Origin: an uncultured Coriobacteriia bacterium
GTDB taxonomy: Bacteria; Actinomycetota; Coriobacteriia; Coriobacteriales; QAMH01
Direction of reading: 5' to 3'
Assembly: GCA_959608885.1 (NCBI GenBank)
Contig: CAUHSG010000010.1
Span: 1 to 64,000, forward strand
Length of the DNA: 64,000 bases
Part shown: one piece after another, positions 18,139-27,411 of the stretch
How the letters are laid out: each line of letters starts with the position of its first letter
Position numbering within the stretch: position 1 is the stretch's first letter
Notes under the pieces: model-generated
Seen by the model: only the letters and a program-made list of their open reading frames with translations
Told to the model about the DNA's origin: nothing
The model's database searches: none
Program-made: the position numbers and the translations under genes

Positions 18139-19599
18139 CTAATCATACAGCGAGCTGTTCTTACCCGTCATGATTACGAGATCATCACGCTTCTTGAATA
18201 GCGTGCGCTCGATACCGCACGGATACTCATGCGGGTTCATGAAGCGCTTGATCGAGTCATCCAGGCAGGCGAGCTGTTGGGTGCATCGCGCGCGGGCGGT
18301 GCGTGCGGAAAGATCGACATCCTCCAACTTGCCGGCCTTGACCAGGGGCTTGAGAAGCGTCTCGAACTCGCCTTCCATCTTCCTACGTCGCATCGCGTCG
18401 AGTGGGTCGACGATGACGGCATCGGCGGGCACGTCGTCGTTCACGTCGAATATGAGGTCCCCGACGAGCATGCCGTCCCCATTGCGATAGCGACGCACGT
18501 CGAGCACGCCGGGAATGGTGCGCTTGTAGAGTTGCTCGGATATCTTGAGGCGCGGCGTCCAATCCTCCTGACCCGGCTCGCGAATGGCCGAGAGCTTGTA
18601 GACGCCTCCGAGCGCGGGCTGCCCGTAGGCCGCGGCCAGATGCGTGCCCACGCCCAGGGCCGTGTACTGGGCACGCTGCTCGTTGAGCGACGTGATCGTG
18701 TATTCGTCAAGGTCATTGGAGAGTACGATTCCCACGTCATCGAAGCCAGCTTGATTGAGCATTGCACGGGTCATCTTCGAGAGCCATGCCAAGTCACCGG
18801 AATCGATGCGAACGGCCTTGAGCTGGTGGCCGTCGCGCTTGAGTTCCCGCGCAACGGTGATGGCGTTGCTCACACCTTGCTTCACATCATAGGTATCCAC
18901 GAGCAGAATACAGTTGTCGGGCATGGCCCGGGCATAGGCGCGGAAAGCCGTCAGCTCATCGGGAAACGACATGACCCACGAATGGGCGTGCGTGCCGCTC
19001 ACGGGGATATCGTAGAGCTTGCCCGCGAGCACGTTGGCAACTGATGCACATCCACCAACATAGGCGGCCCGCGACGAGGAGAGCGCGCCATCTGGTCCCT
19101 GAGCGCGGCGCAACCCGAACTCAGAGACGGGACGGCCCTCGGCCGCCTGACATACGCGAGATGCCTTGGTCGCGATGAGCGTCTGGAAGTTGACGCCGTT
19201 GAGGATGGCGGGCTCGAGAAGCTGGCATTGCAGCAGGGGGCCCGTCACGCGCACGAGCGGTTCACGTGGAAACACGGGAGAGCCTTCGGGAACGATGCAG
19301 ATGTCGACGGAGAGCTCGACTTCGCGCAGCCACGCGAGAAAGGCCGGATCGAACAACGGGGCCCCGCCCGGCGATTGCAGCGAGGCAAGGTACTCGATGT
19401 CATCATCGGTGAAGCCGAAGCCATCGACGAGCTCGGCAATCTGGTTGGCACCGCAGAAGACGCCGTAACCTCCGCCAAAGGGATTGTCGCGATAGAACGA
19501 GTAGAAGCACGCCTCAGTATCGAGCTTGCCCTGCGACCAGTAGCCTTGGGCCATCGTGATCTCGTAGAGATCGGTCAACAACGTCATGTTGCGCGCCAT
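18139..19599 (-). CDS. pncB: Nicotinate phosphoribosyltransferase
   Basis: Enzyme of NAD salvage that joins nicotinate and PRPP with ATP hydrolysis to nicotinate mononucleotide. The 486-residue product begins MARNMTLLTDLYEITMAQGYW, typical of the family, and keeps SEFGLRRAQGPDGALSSSRAAYVGG and the His-containing segment GTHAHSWVMSF, the autophosphorylation region. C-terminal Cys-rich segment (RTARARCTQQLACLDDS) is also family-like. Lies in a minus-strand run between ricT and degV. Confidence 0.95.
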   Translation of the reverse strand: MARNMTLLTDLYEITMAQGYWSQGKLDTEACFYSFYRDNPFGGGYGVFCGANQIAELVDGFGFTDDDIEYLASLQSPGGAPLFDPAFLAWLREVELSVDICIVPEGSPVFPREPLVRVTGPLLQCQLLEPAILNGVNFQTLIATKASRVCQAAEGRPVSEFGLRRAQGPDGALSSSRAAYVGGCASVANVLAGKLYDIPVSGTHAHSWVMSFPDELTAFRAYARAMPDNCILLVDTYDVKQGVSNAITVARELKRDGHQLKAVRIDSGDLAWLSKMTRAMLNQAGFDDVGIVLSNDLDEYTITSLNEQRAQYTALGVGTHLAAAYGQPALGGVYKLSAIREPGQEDWTPRLKISEQLYKRTIPGVLDVRRYRNGDGMLVGDLIFDVNDDVPADAVIVDPLDAMRRRKMEGEFETLLKPLVKAGKLEDVDLSARTARARCTQQLACLDDSIKRFMNPHEYPCGIERTLFKKRDDLVIMTGKNSSLYD

Positions 19600-19622
19600 G
19601 TGCCTCTCCCGCCCCGTGCGAA

Positions 19623-21104
19623 TTACTCGCCGGCTTTGCCCTCGCTCGACTTGCCTGAGCCGTTACCTCCGCCGCCACGATGCCTACGACGACGCGGTTT
19701 GCTGCCCGAACCGTTCGAACCACCGTCATGGGACGCGTTTCCGCTGACTGTCGAGGAATGCTGGCCGGGACGCGGGCGTGATGAGGACTGGCCCTTGCCC
19801 TGCGATCCGTCCTTCGACGTGGCATTCTGGCTGCCCTGGCGACCCTTGTTGCCACCACTGCCGCCGCGACGGCGACGGCTGCGCGAGCGATTGCCGTTAT
19901 TGCCGCCGGCAGACTGTCCATCCTTGGAATCCGGCGTATCCTTACGTGCGGAATCGTCATGCTTTATCTCGGTGCCGTCGGTTGCCGACACGGAACGGCG
20001 TCGTTTGCGCTCATCGCGCGGCTTGGGAGCCGATGACGACGAGGAGCCCCGCTTGCGCGGCTTGCGTCCCGACTCACCCGACTGCTTGCTGCGCGACGTG
20101 TCACCCGATGAGTTGCGCCTACGACGGTGCACGCGCTCGATGGAGCCTCCTTCGACCGTGGTGTCGGCAAGGTTGGGGTCATCGGAGAAGAGCTTCTCGC
20201 CCATCATCGCGAGATTGCTGTCGTTGCTCAGCTCCTCCATGATCTTGTCGAAGTTCTCCTGCGAGATATGACAGGGACGTATGCGTTCGCCCTCGCGCGG
20301 CACCTTGTCACCCGTGTCGAGCGCCGAGACGGGAAGCGTCAGGCTCGAGCCGTCTTCCATACGCAGGCGCACGGTTTCGCGCGGGGTGTCGAACTCGACG
20401 ACCTTGCCCATGCCCGCAGGCGTGTCGATGAGGGCGTTCTTCTTGGGTGCGCGACCCTTGAAGTCCTTGTACGCCTCGTACTCGTAGCGCAGGCAGCACA
20501 TGAGCCTGCCGCACAGGCCCGAGATCTTCGTGGGGTTAAGCGGAAGGTCCTGCTCCTTGGCCATGCGAATGCTCACCGGCTGGAACTCTCCACCCAGACG
20601 CGCACAGCACAGCTCCTCGCCGCAGTGACCCAGACCACCGAGCATGCGCGCCTCATCACGCGGCCCAACCTGGCGCATGTCGACACGCGTATGGAACTCG
20701 GATGCCAGATCGCGGACAAGCCCGCGGAAATCGACGCGCTCCTCCGAGGTGAAGTAGAAGGTCGCATGGGACTCGTCGAACGAGAACTCGACTGCCGACG
20801 GACTCATGTCGAGGTGATTCTTCTCGACGAGGTCATGAAAAACCGCGAGCGCCTCCTGAGCGCGCGTGGCAAGCTCATCCCCCTTCGCGAGGTCTTCCTC
20901 GGTCGCGATGCGTATGACGGGCTTGAGCGGCTTGGTGACCTCGGATTCGTCGACCTCTTCGACATCGTGAGTGCACAGGCCGATCTCGCTACCCTTGCTC
21001 GTTTCGACCAGAACATGGTCGCCGACCTTTACGTCGAGGCCGGCGGGATCGAACCAATAGTCCTGGGACGCGTAGCGAAGTCGAACGGACGCTACTAGTG
21101 GCAT
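19623..21104 (-). CDS. ricT: PSP1-domain protein RicT (YaaT) with disordered tail
   Basis: A 493-residue protein of the RicT/YaaT family, part of an iron-sulfur complex linked to RNase Y control and biofilm or sporulation signalling in Bacillus. The PSP1 domain spans about 1-270 with the conserved cysteines in GHCGEELCCARLGG and GLCGRLMCCLRYEYEA. After about residue 300 the protein is a long Ser/Gly/Arg/Lys-rich disordered extension (RSRSRRRRGGSGGNKGRQG), which could bind nucleic acid. Its start overlaps the holB stop by ten bases, a conserved linkage (tmk-holB-ricT). Confidence 0.92.
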   Translation of the reverse strand: MPLVASVRLRYASQDYWFDPAGLDVKVGDHVLVETSKGSEIGLCTHDVEEVDESEVTKPLKPVIRIATEEDLAKGDELATRAQEALAVFHDLVEKNHLDMSPSAVEFSFDESHATFYFTSEERVDFRGLVRDLASEFHTRVDMRQVGPRDEARMLGGLGHCGEELCCARLGGEFQPVSIRMAKEQDLPLNPTKISGLCGRLMCCLRYEYEAYKDFKGRAPKKNALIDTPAGMGKVVEFDTPRETVRLRMEDGSSLTLPVSALDTGDKVPREGERIRPCHISQENFDKIMEELSNDSNLAMMGEKLFSDDPNLADTTVEGGSIERVHRRRRNSSGDTSRSKQSGESGRKPRKRGSSSSSAPKPRDERKRRRSVSATDGTEIKHDDSARKDTPDSKDGQSAGGNNGNRSRSRRRRGGSGGNKGRQGSQNATSKDGSQGKGQSSSRPRPGQHSSTVSGNASHDGGSNGSGSKPRRRRHRGGGGNGSGKSSEGKAGE

Positions 21105-22090
21105 AAAGCCTCCCTGATTTCTAAGAACATTGCGTCAATCGCAAGTTGCGGTGTCACATTATACGAGATGCGCGCCGCGGCCCTCTTGGCGGCATCGAGC
21201 GCGCTCAGCAAGCCTGCACTGCCCGTCGTCTGTGCGACATACGCGGTCTGACCGGCGCATTCGGGATATGCGAGCAGCTCGGAGCCCCCCTCACGCGTGA
21301 CGAGGCAATCGCGCAGCCACGCACGCGTGAGCGCGCAGAACTCGAATAGCGCCGCACGTTCATGTGCGGTTGCCTCGCGCTTGCCCGCGAGTTCGATTTG
21401 CTTCTTGGCACCTTGCGAGAGGTAATCGTCGTACTTCTCGATATATGCCTCGACATCGAGGTCATCGTCGCCCATCTCCGCGGCTTTCTCACGCGCAAGC
21501 TCGACGAAGCGCTTGGAATTGCCGAGTAGCGTGCGATTGTTGCAATCGCGCGCAAGGGCGTAGAGCATGTCGAAGACCTGAGCGTTTCCGGCGCGTACGC
21601 CCGAAGCGGCATTGAGCACGAGTACCTCGCAGCGGCTGCGCAGCGTCTCGAGCACGGCAGATTCGCTGTTGGCGACGAGAATGCAGGTGACATCGTGCGG
21701 CGGCTCCTCAAGCGTCTTGAGGAAGGCGTTTGCCGGTGCCCCCGCCAGACGGTGGGCGTCCTGGATGATGTAGACCTTGTTCGCAGCACGGATGGGAGCA
21801 AGCTCGGCATCGTGCGTGAGCTCGCGGATCTGCTCGACGAGATAGCCATCCGCACCACCGGGCGTGCAAATGTGCAGGTCTGGATGGACGCGTCGCAGGG
21901 TCTCGTCTTGCGCCTGCGCATCACCGACCGCGATAAGCCCGGCGGCAAAGCGCAGCGCGATATCGGTGCCCAGCCTGTCGTCACCCCCGGCGATGAGATA
22001 GGCGTGCGTGGCGCTGCCCGTATCGTGCACGTGCTGCAGGTACGACGTCACCTGATCCTGCCCGACGATTCCCTCGAAGAGATCGCTCAT
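21095..22090 (-). CDS. holB: DNA polymerase III delta-prime subunit
   Basis: A 331-residue clamp-loader subunit that helps place the sliding clamp on DNA. It shows the AAA+ layout with TGSATHAYLIAGGDDRLGTDIA in place of a functional Walker A, the SRC-like segment LRSRCEVLVLNA and the sensor region YIIQDAHRLAGAPANAFLKTLEEPP. The ATG at 22090 follows GGAGGAG and overlaps the tmk stop in ATGA. The frame is open further upstream only because palindrome R7 carries no stop. Confidence 0.92.
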   Translation of the reverse strand: MSDLFEGIVGQDQVTSYLQHVHDTGSATHAYLIAGGDDRLGTDIALRFAAGLIAVGDAQAQDETLRRVHPDLHICTPGGADGYLVEQIRELTHDAELAPIRAANKVYIIQDAHRLAGAPANAFLKTLEEPPHDVTCILVANSESAVLETLRSRCEVLVLNAASGVRAGNAQVFDMLYALARDCNNRTLLGNSKRFVELAREKAAEMGDDDLDVEAYIEKYDDYLSQGAKKQIELAGKREATAHERAALFEFCALTRAWLRDCLVTREGGSELLAYPECAGQTAYVAQTTGSAGLLSALDAAKRAAARISYNVTPQLAIDAMFLEIREALCH

Positions 22091-22815
22091 GAGCGCTCCT
22101 CCGCCCCGGAATCCGCCGAACAAGACAAATGTCGCCGGGGCAGTTTTGTCTGGTTTCGCAGGTTCAGGTCAAGCAAATCGACGATGCCATCGCGAATGCG
22201 CTCGTGCACCTGCTCGACGCTTCCGTTTGCGTCGACGATGCGCACACGCTCGGGCTCGGCGGCGGCGATCTCATCAAAGCCCGCGCGCAGACGTGTGCGA
22301 AACGCATCGCCGGCAGACTCCATGCGATCACCCGTGCCATCGGCAGAGCGGCTCTCGACGCGCTCGCGCGCGACATCGTCATCGAGCACGAGCAACAGCG
22401 TGCGATCCGGATAGCGACCGCCGCAGGCAAGATCGTTCGTGGAGCGCACGAGGTTCGCGCCAAGCTCGCGGCCGTAGCCCTGGTAAGCGAGCGTGGAGTC
22501 GGTGAAGCGATCGCAGACGACGACCTCGCCGCGTGCAAGGGCGGGCTCGATGACCTCGTCCATCACCTGGGCGCGCGCCGCTTCGAAGAGCAGGAGCTCG
22601 GCGAGCGGTGTCATCGCGTCATCTTCCTTATCGAGGAGTAGCGCGCGGATCTTCTCGCCTAGGCGCGTACCGCCCGGCTCGTGCACGCGCAGCACCGTGC
22701 GACCCTGCTGCTCGAGCCAGCTGGCGAGAAGGTCGGCCTGCGTCGACTTGCCAACGCCGTCGTCGCCTTCGAGCGTGAGGAATATGCCCTCGGTGCTATC
22801 TGGTTTGCTATCCAT
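22087..22815 (-). CDS. tmk: Thymidylate kinase with repeat-encoded C-terminal tail
   Basis: Phosphorylates dTMP to dTDP. The 242-residue product has the P-loop EGDDGVGKSTQ (about 17-27), the DR segment CDRFTDSTLAYQGYG and a lid region GTGDRMESAGDAFRTRL. Normal family length is about 205-220. The last residues (LRNQTKLPRRHLSCSADSG...) from about 221 on are the translation of palindrome R7, so the natural C-terminus has been extended in frame, while the ATGA overlap with holB is kept. The fold and active site look intact. Confidence 0.94.
   Translation of the reverse strand: MDSKPDSTEGIFLTLEGDDGVGKSTQADLLASWLEQQGRTVLRVHEPGGTRLGEKIRALLLDKEDDAMTPLAELLLFEAARAQVMDEVIEPALARGEVVVCDRFTDSTLAYQGYGRELGANLVRSTNDLACGGRYPDRTLLLVLDDDVARERVESRSADGTGDRMESAGDAFRTRLRAGFDEIAAAEPERVRIVDANGSVEQVHERIRDGIVDLLDLNLRNQTKLPRRHLSCSADSGAEERS
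22121..22155 (+). repeat. Family-1 palindrome R7 inside the 3' end of tmk
   Basis: GACAAATGTCGCC and GTTTTGTCTGGTTT around CGCCGGGG. It encodes residues about 221-232 of the tmk product and ends 31 bases before the holB start. Confidence 0.92.
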
Positions 22816-22833
22816 GCGGATACGATGCTCCGT

Positions 22834-25380
22834 CTACTTCTTGGCGGTCTTCTTCTTGGCGGTCTTCTTCTTGGCCGTCGTCTTCTTTTTGGCCCCGCCG
22901 CTCGACTTCTTGGCCTTGTCGGCCTTCTCCTTTTCGCGCTTGGGGCAGTTCATGTTCACGCAGATACGCCACGGACCGCGTGCCGTCGACACGACGACCT
23001 CGGGCGCACCGCACTCGTCGCAGACCTCACCCGTGGCGGTGATATCGCCGCGCTGCGGCAGCGGGTAGCTCACGTCGCACTGCTCAAAGTTCTCGCAGCG
23101 GATAAAGCGCTTGAGCGTACGCGGGTTCTTCTGCGCGATGAGCTTGCCCTCGCGACCGGCCTCTTTGCAGACCGCGCACTCGCCGACGACAATTTCCTCC
23201 ATCTTGTTGGTGGGGCACTCGGGGTCGAGACAGTGGTTGTACGGCTTCTGCCTGAACGGCGTAACCTTGATCTGTGGGCCGCCGCAGGTGGAACACGGCT
23301 CCTCGAGCGCCTCGTAGCGGCCCTGCGGTAGCGGGTAGGTCACGTCACAATCCGGCCAGTTGTTGCAGCCGACGAAGCTCGAACGCGTCTTGGCCGAGGT
23401 CTTCACGCACAGGTCACCGCCGCACTTGGGGCAGACGCCCACACGACTGTCGGCCGTGACCGCGTCGGAAATCATGTCGGCGATCGCGTCCTTCTCGGGG
23501 ATGAGGGCGTCGATGATGCCGCCGAGCAGCTCGCGCGAGTGCAGCACAACCTCGTCACGCTGGCGCTTGCCATCGGCGACCTGCGTCATCTCGCCTTCGA
23601 GCTCGGCGGTCATGTCGGGCGTCGTGATGGTCTTGGCGAACTTCTCGAGCGCGTCGATGATGGCGATGCCAAGCTGGGTGGGCTCGATGGGGTCATTCAC
23701 GATGTAATGACGGCTGTAGAGGCGCTCGATCATGTCGTGGCGCGTGGCCTTCGTGCCCAGGCCCTTTGCTTCCATCTCCTGCACGAGCTTGCCCGACGAG
23801 AAGCGCGCGGGAGGCTCGGTCTGCTTGTGGGCGCAATCGGCATCCCAGAAGTCGAGCGTCTGGCCCTCAATGAGAGGCGGCATCTGCTCGTCCTTCTTGA
23901 GGCCGTACGGATACACGCTGCGATAACCCGGCTCGACGAGCACGTCACCGCGAGCGGTGAAGGGCTCGCCCTCGACATCGAGCGTAACCTTGGTGGATTC
24001 GAGGACGGCAGCCTCGGACAGCGTCGCCATGAAACGGCGGCAGATGAGGCTGTAGAGCTTCCACTCCTCAGGACGCAGCTTGTCGGGATCGGCAGCGCCC
24101 GTGGGATAGATGGGCGGGTGGTCGGTCGTCTCCTGCTTGCCGCGCGTGGCCGTGAGCTTGCCCTTGGCAAGCAGCATCTCGGCGCCCTCGCGGAAGTCGG
24201 GGACCTTGGCGAGGATGTTGAGCACCTCGCGCAAATCGAGGTTGTCGGGGTACACGGTGTTGTCAACGCGCGGATACGAGGTGTAGCCGTTCATGTAGAG
24301 CGACTCGGCGATGCGCATGGTGCGCGCCGGCTTGATGCCGATGGAGCTTGCCGCCGCCATGAGCGAGGTGGTGTTGAACGGAGCCGGCGGGTTGGACTTG
24401 CGGCGCTTCTTCTCGATGGTGCCGACCGTCGCCTCGCTCGCGTTGGCGATGCGAGCCATGACGCCGTCCGCCTCGTCCTTATCCTTGAAACGCGCGGTGG
24501 CATGCGTGGCGGTGAAGGCATCGTCATGCTCGCCCTTGAGTGCGGCGGTGCCGGTGATGACCCAGTAGTCCTCGGGAATGAAGGCATCGCGCTCCTTCTC
24601 GCGCTCGACCACGAGGGCCAGCGTCGGGGTCTGGACGCGACCGGCGGAGCGTGTGTTGCCGATGCCGCTGTACTTCACGCAGGTGAGGTAGCGCGTGAGC
24701 ACGGCACCCCAGATGAGGTCAATGTACTGGCGTGTCTCGCCGGCATGCGCGAGGTCATAGTCGAGCGTCTGCAGCTTGGCGGGAGAGAACGCATCCTCGA
24801 TCTCCTTCTTCACGAAGGCCGAGTAGCGGGCGCGCGTGATGGGGGCGGTCTCGTTCACCTCGCGTACCACGGAGATGGCGTCGAGGCCGATGAGTTCGCC
24901 CTCGCGGTCGAAGTCGGTGGCGATGACGATATCGTCGGCCTTCTTCGCGAGGTTCTTGAGCGAGCGGATGATGTCCTTCTCGGCCGGAAGCTTGACGATG
25001 GGCGCGTAGGTGAGATAGGGCAACGAAGGAATCTTCCAGCCCTTGAGATTGATGCCCTCGGGAATGTAGGGACGACGTTTCGACTTCCACGGCGGCGTGG
25101 GAAGCGACTTGGGGACGTCCGGCGCGTCGATGACCTCGCCGTCTTCTTCGAGACCGACCCAGCCGTTCTTCTTCTTGTAGATGAGCTCCTGCGGGAAGTC
25201 GAGACCGAGGATGTGACCCTTGAGTCCGATGGCGACGCACTCGTGACCATCGCGATTGAAGCGATATACAGGCGTGTTGTAGACCTTGTCGTCAACGGGC
25301 TTGCCGCCCTGGGCAAGGAGACGCGAGATCTGCTGCGCTGCGATGTTCTTCTCGGTAATGATCAGTTCCATGTTGTCCAT
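22834..25380 (-). CDS. topA: Type IA DNA topoisomerase I
   Basis: Relaxes negative supercoils by cutting one strand. About 848 residues. The Toprim domain includes ATDFDREGELIGLDA; the active-site Tyr lies in NGYTSYPRVDNT. Four zinc-finger-like Cys clusters follow (CPKCGG, CSTCGG, CAVCKE, CDECGA), then a lysine-rich tail (KKKTAKKKTAKK) typical of actinobacterial enzymes. The N-terminus MELIITEKNIAAQQISRLL looks more like archaeal topoisomerase I than E. coli TopA; this is an impression. The start is 25380 or 25371; no strong SD separates them. tmk follows 18 bases later. Confidence 0.93.
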   Translation of the reverse strand: MDNMELIITEKNIAAQQISRLLAQGGKPVDDKVYNTPVYRFNRDGHECVAIGLKGHILGLDFPQELIYKKKNGWVGLEEDGEVIDAPDVPKSLPTPPWKSKRRPYIPEGINLKGWKIPSLPYLTYAPIVKLPAEKDIIRSLKNLAKKADDIVIATDFDREGELIGLDAISVVREVNETAPITRARYSAFVKKEIEDAFSPAKLQTLDYDLAHAGETRQYIDLIWGAVLTRYLTCVKYSGIGNTRSAGRVQTPTLALVVEREKERDAFIPEDYWVITGTAALKGEHDDAFTATHATARFKDKDEADGVMARIANASEATVGTIEKKRRKSNPPAPFNTTSLMAAASSIGIKPARTMRIAESLYMNGYTSYPRVDNTVYPDNLDLREVLNILAKVPDFREGAEMLLAKGKLTATRGKQETTDHPPIYPTGAADPDKLRPEEWKLYSLICRRFMATLSEAAVLESTKVTLDVEGEPFTARGDVLVEPGYRSVYPYGLKKDEQMPPLIEGQTLDFWDADCAHKQTEPPARFSSGKLVQEMEAKGLGTKATRHDMIERLYSRHYIVNDPIEPTQLGIAIIDALEKFAKTITTPDMTAELEGEMTQVADGKRQRDEVVLHSRELLGGIIDALIPEKDAIADMISDAVTADSRVGVCPKCGGDLCVKTSAKTRSSFVGCNNWPDCDVTYPLPQGRYEALEEPCSTCGGPQIKVTPFRQKPYNHCLDPECPTNKMEEIVVGECAVCKEAGREGKLIAQKNPRTLKRFIRCENFEQCDVSYPLPQRGDITATGEVCDECGAPEVVVSTARGPWRICVNMNCPKREKEKADKAKKSSGGAKKKTTAKKKTAKKKTAKK

Positions 25381-25416
25381 CACTCACTCGTTTTTGCTGC
25401 GTACTTGTAGACAGCT

Positions 25417-26397
25417 ATGGCTTACAATTACCCGCGGATACAGGCGGGCGGGGCCGAAAGGCCTCAGTTGCTCGATTTTAACCATATATATAAGGTTCTG
25501 GCTACCTCCATTTTGGAAACGATTAGCCCCACGCGCTGTGTCGTATGCGACGAGCCCGGCGATGTCCTCTGCGCACGCTGCGCCGCCTCCCTCCCCTTCA
25601 TCGACCTCGCGCTTGCGTGCTCGCGTTGCGGCGCACCCTATGGGCATGCGCTGTGCACCGAGTGCCCCATGCCCGGCAGCGAGGCTGCGCTGCAGCATCC
25701 CGAAGAGGCGTTCCCGTTCACGCGCGCGCGGGCGGCACTTTCGTTCGAAGAAGGCGCGAAGAAGGTCATCCGTACCTACAAGGACGGTGACGAGCTGCGA
25801 CTCGACGCAGTCATCGCGTCGATCATCTGCTCCGCGATCCGCATGAGACAAATGGACAGGTCACTTGTCTCACTATCGACAGGTACCAGTAATTTTTGGG
25901 ACAAATGGACAGGTCATTTGTCTCAAAGCTTCAGCGAGGCAGAGCAGAGTCAAGAAATCGCCTCGCCCCCTCTTCGCGACTGGTCACAATGGGCAGGTGC
26001 GCTCGTGTACGTCCCGGCTTCGCCCGAAGCGTTGTTGAGACGCGGGTTCGACCACATGGAGCGCGTGGCACGGATTGTTGCGCAACGCACGGGGCTGCCA
26101 CTCGTGCGGGCACTCGAAAGCGGCAAGGGCGCGCAGGATCAACGCAATCTGGGGCGCAGCGAGCGATTGGCAAATCGCAGCGAAAGCTTTTCGCTGGCGG
26201 ATAGCATGCGACCGGGAGCGCGGAGGACGGCTGACACGGGCAATCAGGCGGTGATGAGCGCGGATGTGGTGCCGCGGCGCATCATCCTCATCGATGACGT
26301 CTTCACGACAGGCGCGACGCTCTCGGCAGCAACGCGGGTGCTCCTCGGCGGTGGCGCTCACGAGGTCCGTGTCGTCACTTGCTGCCGCGTGTGGTGA
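25417..26397 (+). CDS. comF: ComF-family phosphoribosyltransferase-like protein with repeat-encoded insert
   Basis: Cytosolic competence/uptake-associated protein of the ComF family. N-terminal double zinc ribbon (CVVCDEPGDVLCARC, CSRCGAPYG, CTEC) and a C-terminal phosphoribosyltransferase fold with the PRPP loop IILIDDVFTTGATLSAA. Residues about 143-170 are encoded by two family-2 palindromes inserted in frame between the halves. The annotated ATG has no clear SD and lies 36 bases from the divergent topA; a TTG at 25468 behind GAAAGG is a credible alternative start. The TGA stop touches palindrome R8. Confidence 0.87.
   Translation: MAYNYPRIQAGGAERPQLLDFNHIYKVLATSILETISPTRCVVCDEPGDVLCARCAASLPFIDLALACSRCGAPYGHALCTECPMPGSEAALQHPEEAFPFTRARAALSFEEGAKKVIRTYKDGDELRLDAVIASIICSAIRMRQMDRSLVSLSTGTSNFWDKWTGHLSQSFSEAEQSQEIASPPLRDWSQWAGALVYVPASPEALLRRGFDHMERVARIVAQRTGLPLVRALESGKGAQDQRNLGRSERLANRSESFSLADSMRPGARRTADTGNQAVMSADVVPRRIILIDDVFTTGATLSAATRVLLGGGAHEVRVVTCCRVW
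25844..25872 (+). repeat. Family-2 palindrome S1 inside comF
   Basis: TGAGACAAATGGACAGG ... CACTTGTCTCA, in frame within comF. S2 follows 26 bases later in the same orientation. Confidence 0.88.
25898..25925 (+). repeat. Family-2 palindrome S2 inside comF
   Basis: GGGACAAATGGACAGG ... CATTTGTCTCA, a second in-frame copy in comF sharing the core AATGGACAGGTCA with S1. Confidence 0.88.
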
Positions 26398-26431
26398 CCA
26401 GACAATTGTCGCCGGGGCACTTTTGTCTTAT
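26397..26431 (+). repeat. Family-1 palindrome R8
   Basis: ACCAGACAATTGTCGCC ... CACTTTTGTCTTATT. Its first base is the last base of the comF stop codon. The following 150 bases to R9 hold no recognised gene. Confidence 0.9.
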
Positions 26432-26585
26432 TCGCCCGGTTACGAACCACTTGTCACATCAAGAAGAGCTTGGAACTCAGGGCAAGTCCGATATTGCTCG
26501 GTTATCAGTCTGCTATCAATCGGCTTTCATTCCATAATCGTCCAGATTGCTGGGGTAGATGTCTCGGCGCTCTCCCACATAGCAT

Positions 26586-26620
26586 GGGACAAATGTCGCC
26601 GGGGCACTTTTGTCTGGTTT
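26586..26620 (+). repeat. Family-1 palindrome R9, left flank of the RAYT gene
   Basis: GGGACAAATGTCGCC ... CACTTTTGTCTGGTTT with CGCCGGGG core, ending 38 bases before the transposase start. Together with R10 it brackets the transposase in inverted orientation. Confidence 0.93.
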
Positions 26621-26658
26621 CGAGACATTTGCCACATTACGATGAGATGGGAGTCCGC

Positions 26659-27411
26659 ATGTCCAAACATCGAATAAAAAGTGAGGGAGATATCTATCAT
26701 GTAACCTCACGAGGAACAGGAAAACAGCTGATCTTTGAAGATGACGATGACCGCCGGTTTTTTCTCCGCCTGCTTCACGAGACCCTTTCGAGTCACGCCG
26801 TCGATCTGTACGCCTGGTGCTTGATGGACAATCATTTTCATTTGCTTCTTCATGGCGCGCTCGAAACCGTATCACTATGCATGCGTCATCTTTGCAGCAG
26901 CTATGCACGCCGATTCAACGAAAGAGCCGGTCGCACGGGACATCTCTTTCAGGGGCGTTTCGGAAGTGAGGCAATCGATACCGACGCCTATTTGCTAATT
27001 GTCGTCAGGTACATTCACAAGAATCCCGAGAAGGCGGGGCTCGCGCACACTTCAGCGTATCGCTGGTCAAGCTACCGAGAGTATCTCGGGCATCCGACAC
27101 TCTGTAAAACGCAGTTCGTCCTTGATGTATTTGGTGACAAGCAGGCGTTCGCAAGTTTTCATGCGCAGAATGACGAAGAGGCCGGATGTCTGGATGTTGA
27201 CATGTCCAGAATGGCAAAGAGAAAAGCAATTGACGCACGGGCACTTCGCAAGGCGCAGAGAGTCATGGCTGGTATGAAATTGACCGACCTCAAGACGCTC
27301 CCGAAGAAAACCCGCGATGCACATCTTCGTGACATGAAACGGTCCGGCCTTTCCATTCGCCAGATAGAGCGACTCACCGGAATAGGGCGCAATGTAGTCG
27401 CCAACGCATAA
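26659..27411 (+). CDS. REP-associated tyrosine transposase (RAYT, IS200/IS605-like Y1 family)
   Basis: A 250-residue single-strand nuclease of the HUH Y1 class. Seen: start IKSEGDIYHVTSRGTGKQ, the HUH motif NHFHLLLH (about residues 58-65), GRTGHLFQGRF, and the catalytic Tyr in VVRYIHKNPEKAGL, all in the order typical of RAYTs; a C-terminal helix-turn-helix-like segment (SIRQIERLTGIGRN) follows. RAYTs bind and cut REP palindromes. It is bracketed by R9 and R10 in inverted orientation, giving a compact REP-transposase unit. ATG at 26659 follows GGGAG. The gene looks intact. Confidence 0.93.
   Translation: MSKHRIKSEGDIYHVTSRGTGKQLIFEDDDDRRFFLRLLHETLSSHAVDLYAWCLMDNHFHLLLHGALETVSLCMRHLCSSYARRFNERAGRTGHLFQGRFGSEAIDTDAYLLIVVRYIHKNPEKAGLAHTSAYRWSSYREYLGHPTLCKTQFVLDVFGDKQAFASFHAQNDEEAGCLDVDMSRMAKRKAIDARALRKAQRVMAGMKLTDLKTLPKKTRDAHLRDMKRSGLSIRQIERLTGIGRNVVANA

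Noticed and set aside
23539..25410. Long plus-strand frame opposite topA
   Set aside because: topA motifs are unambiguous; the antisense product resembles no protein.
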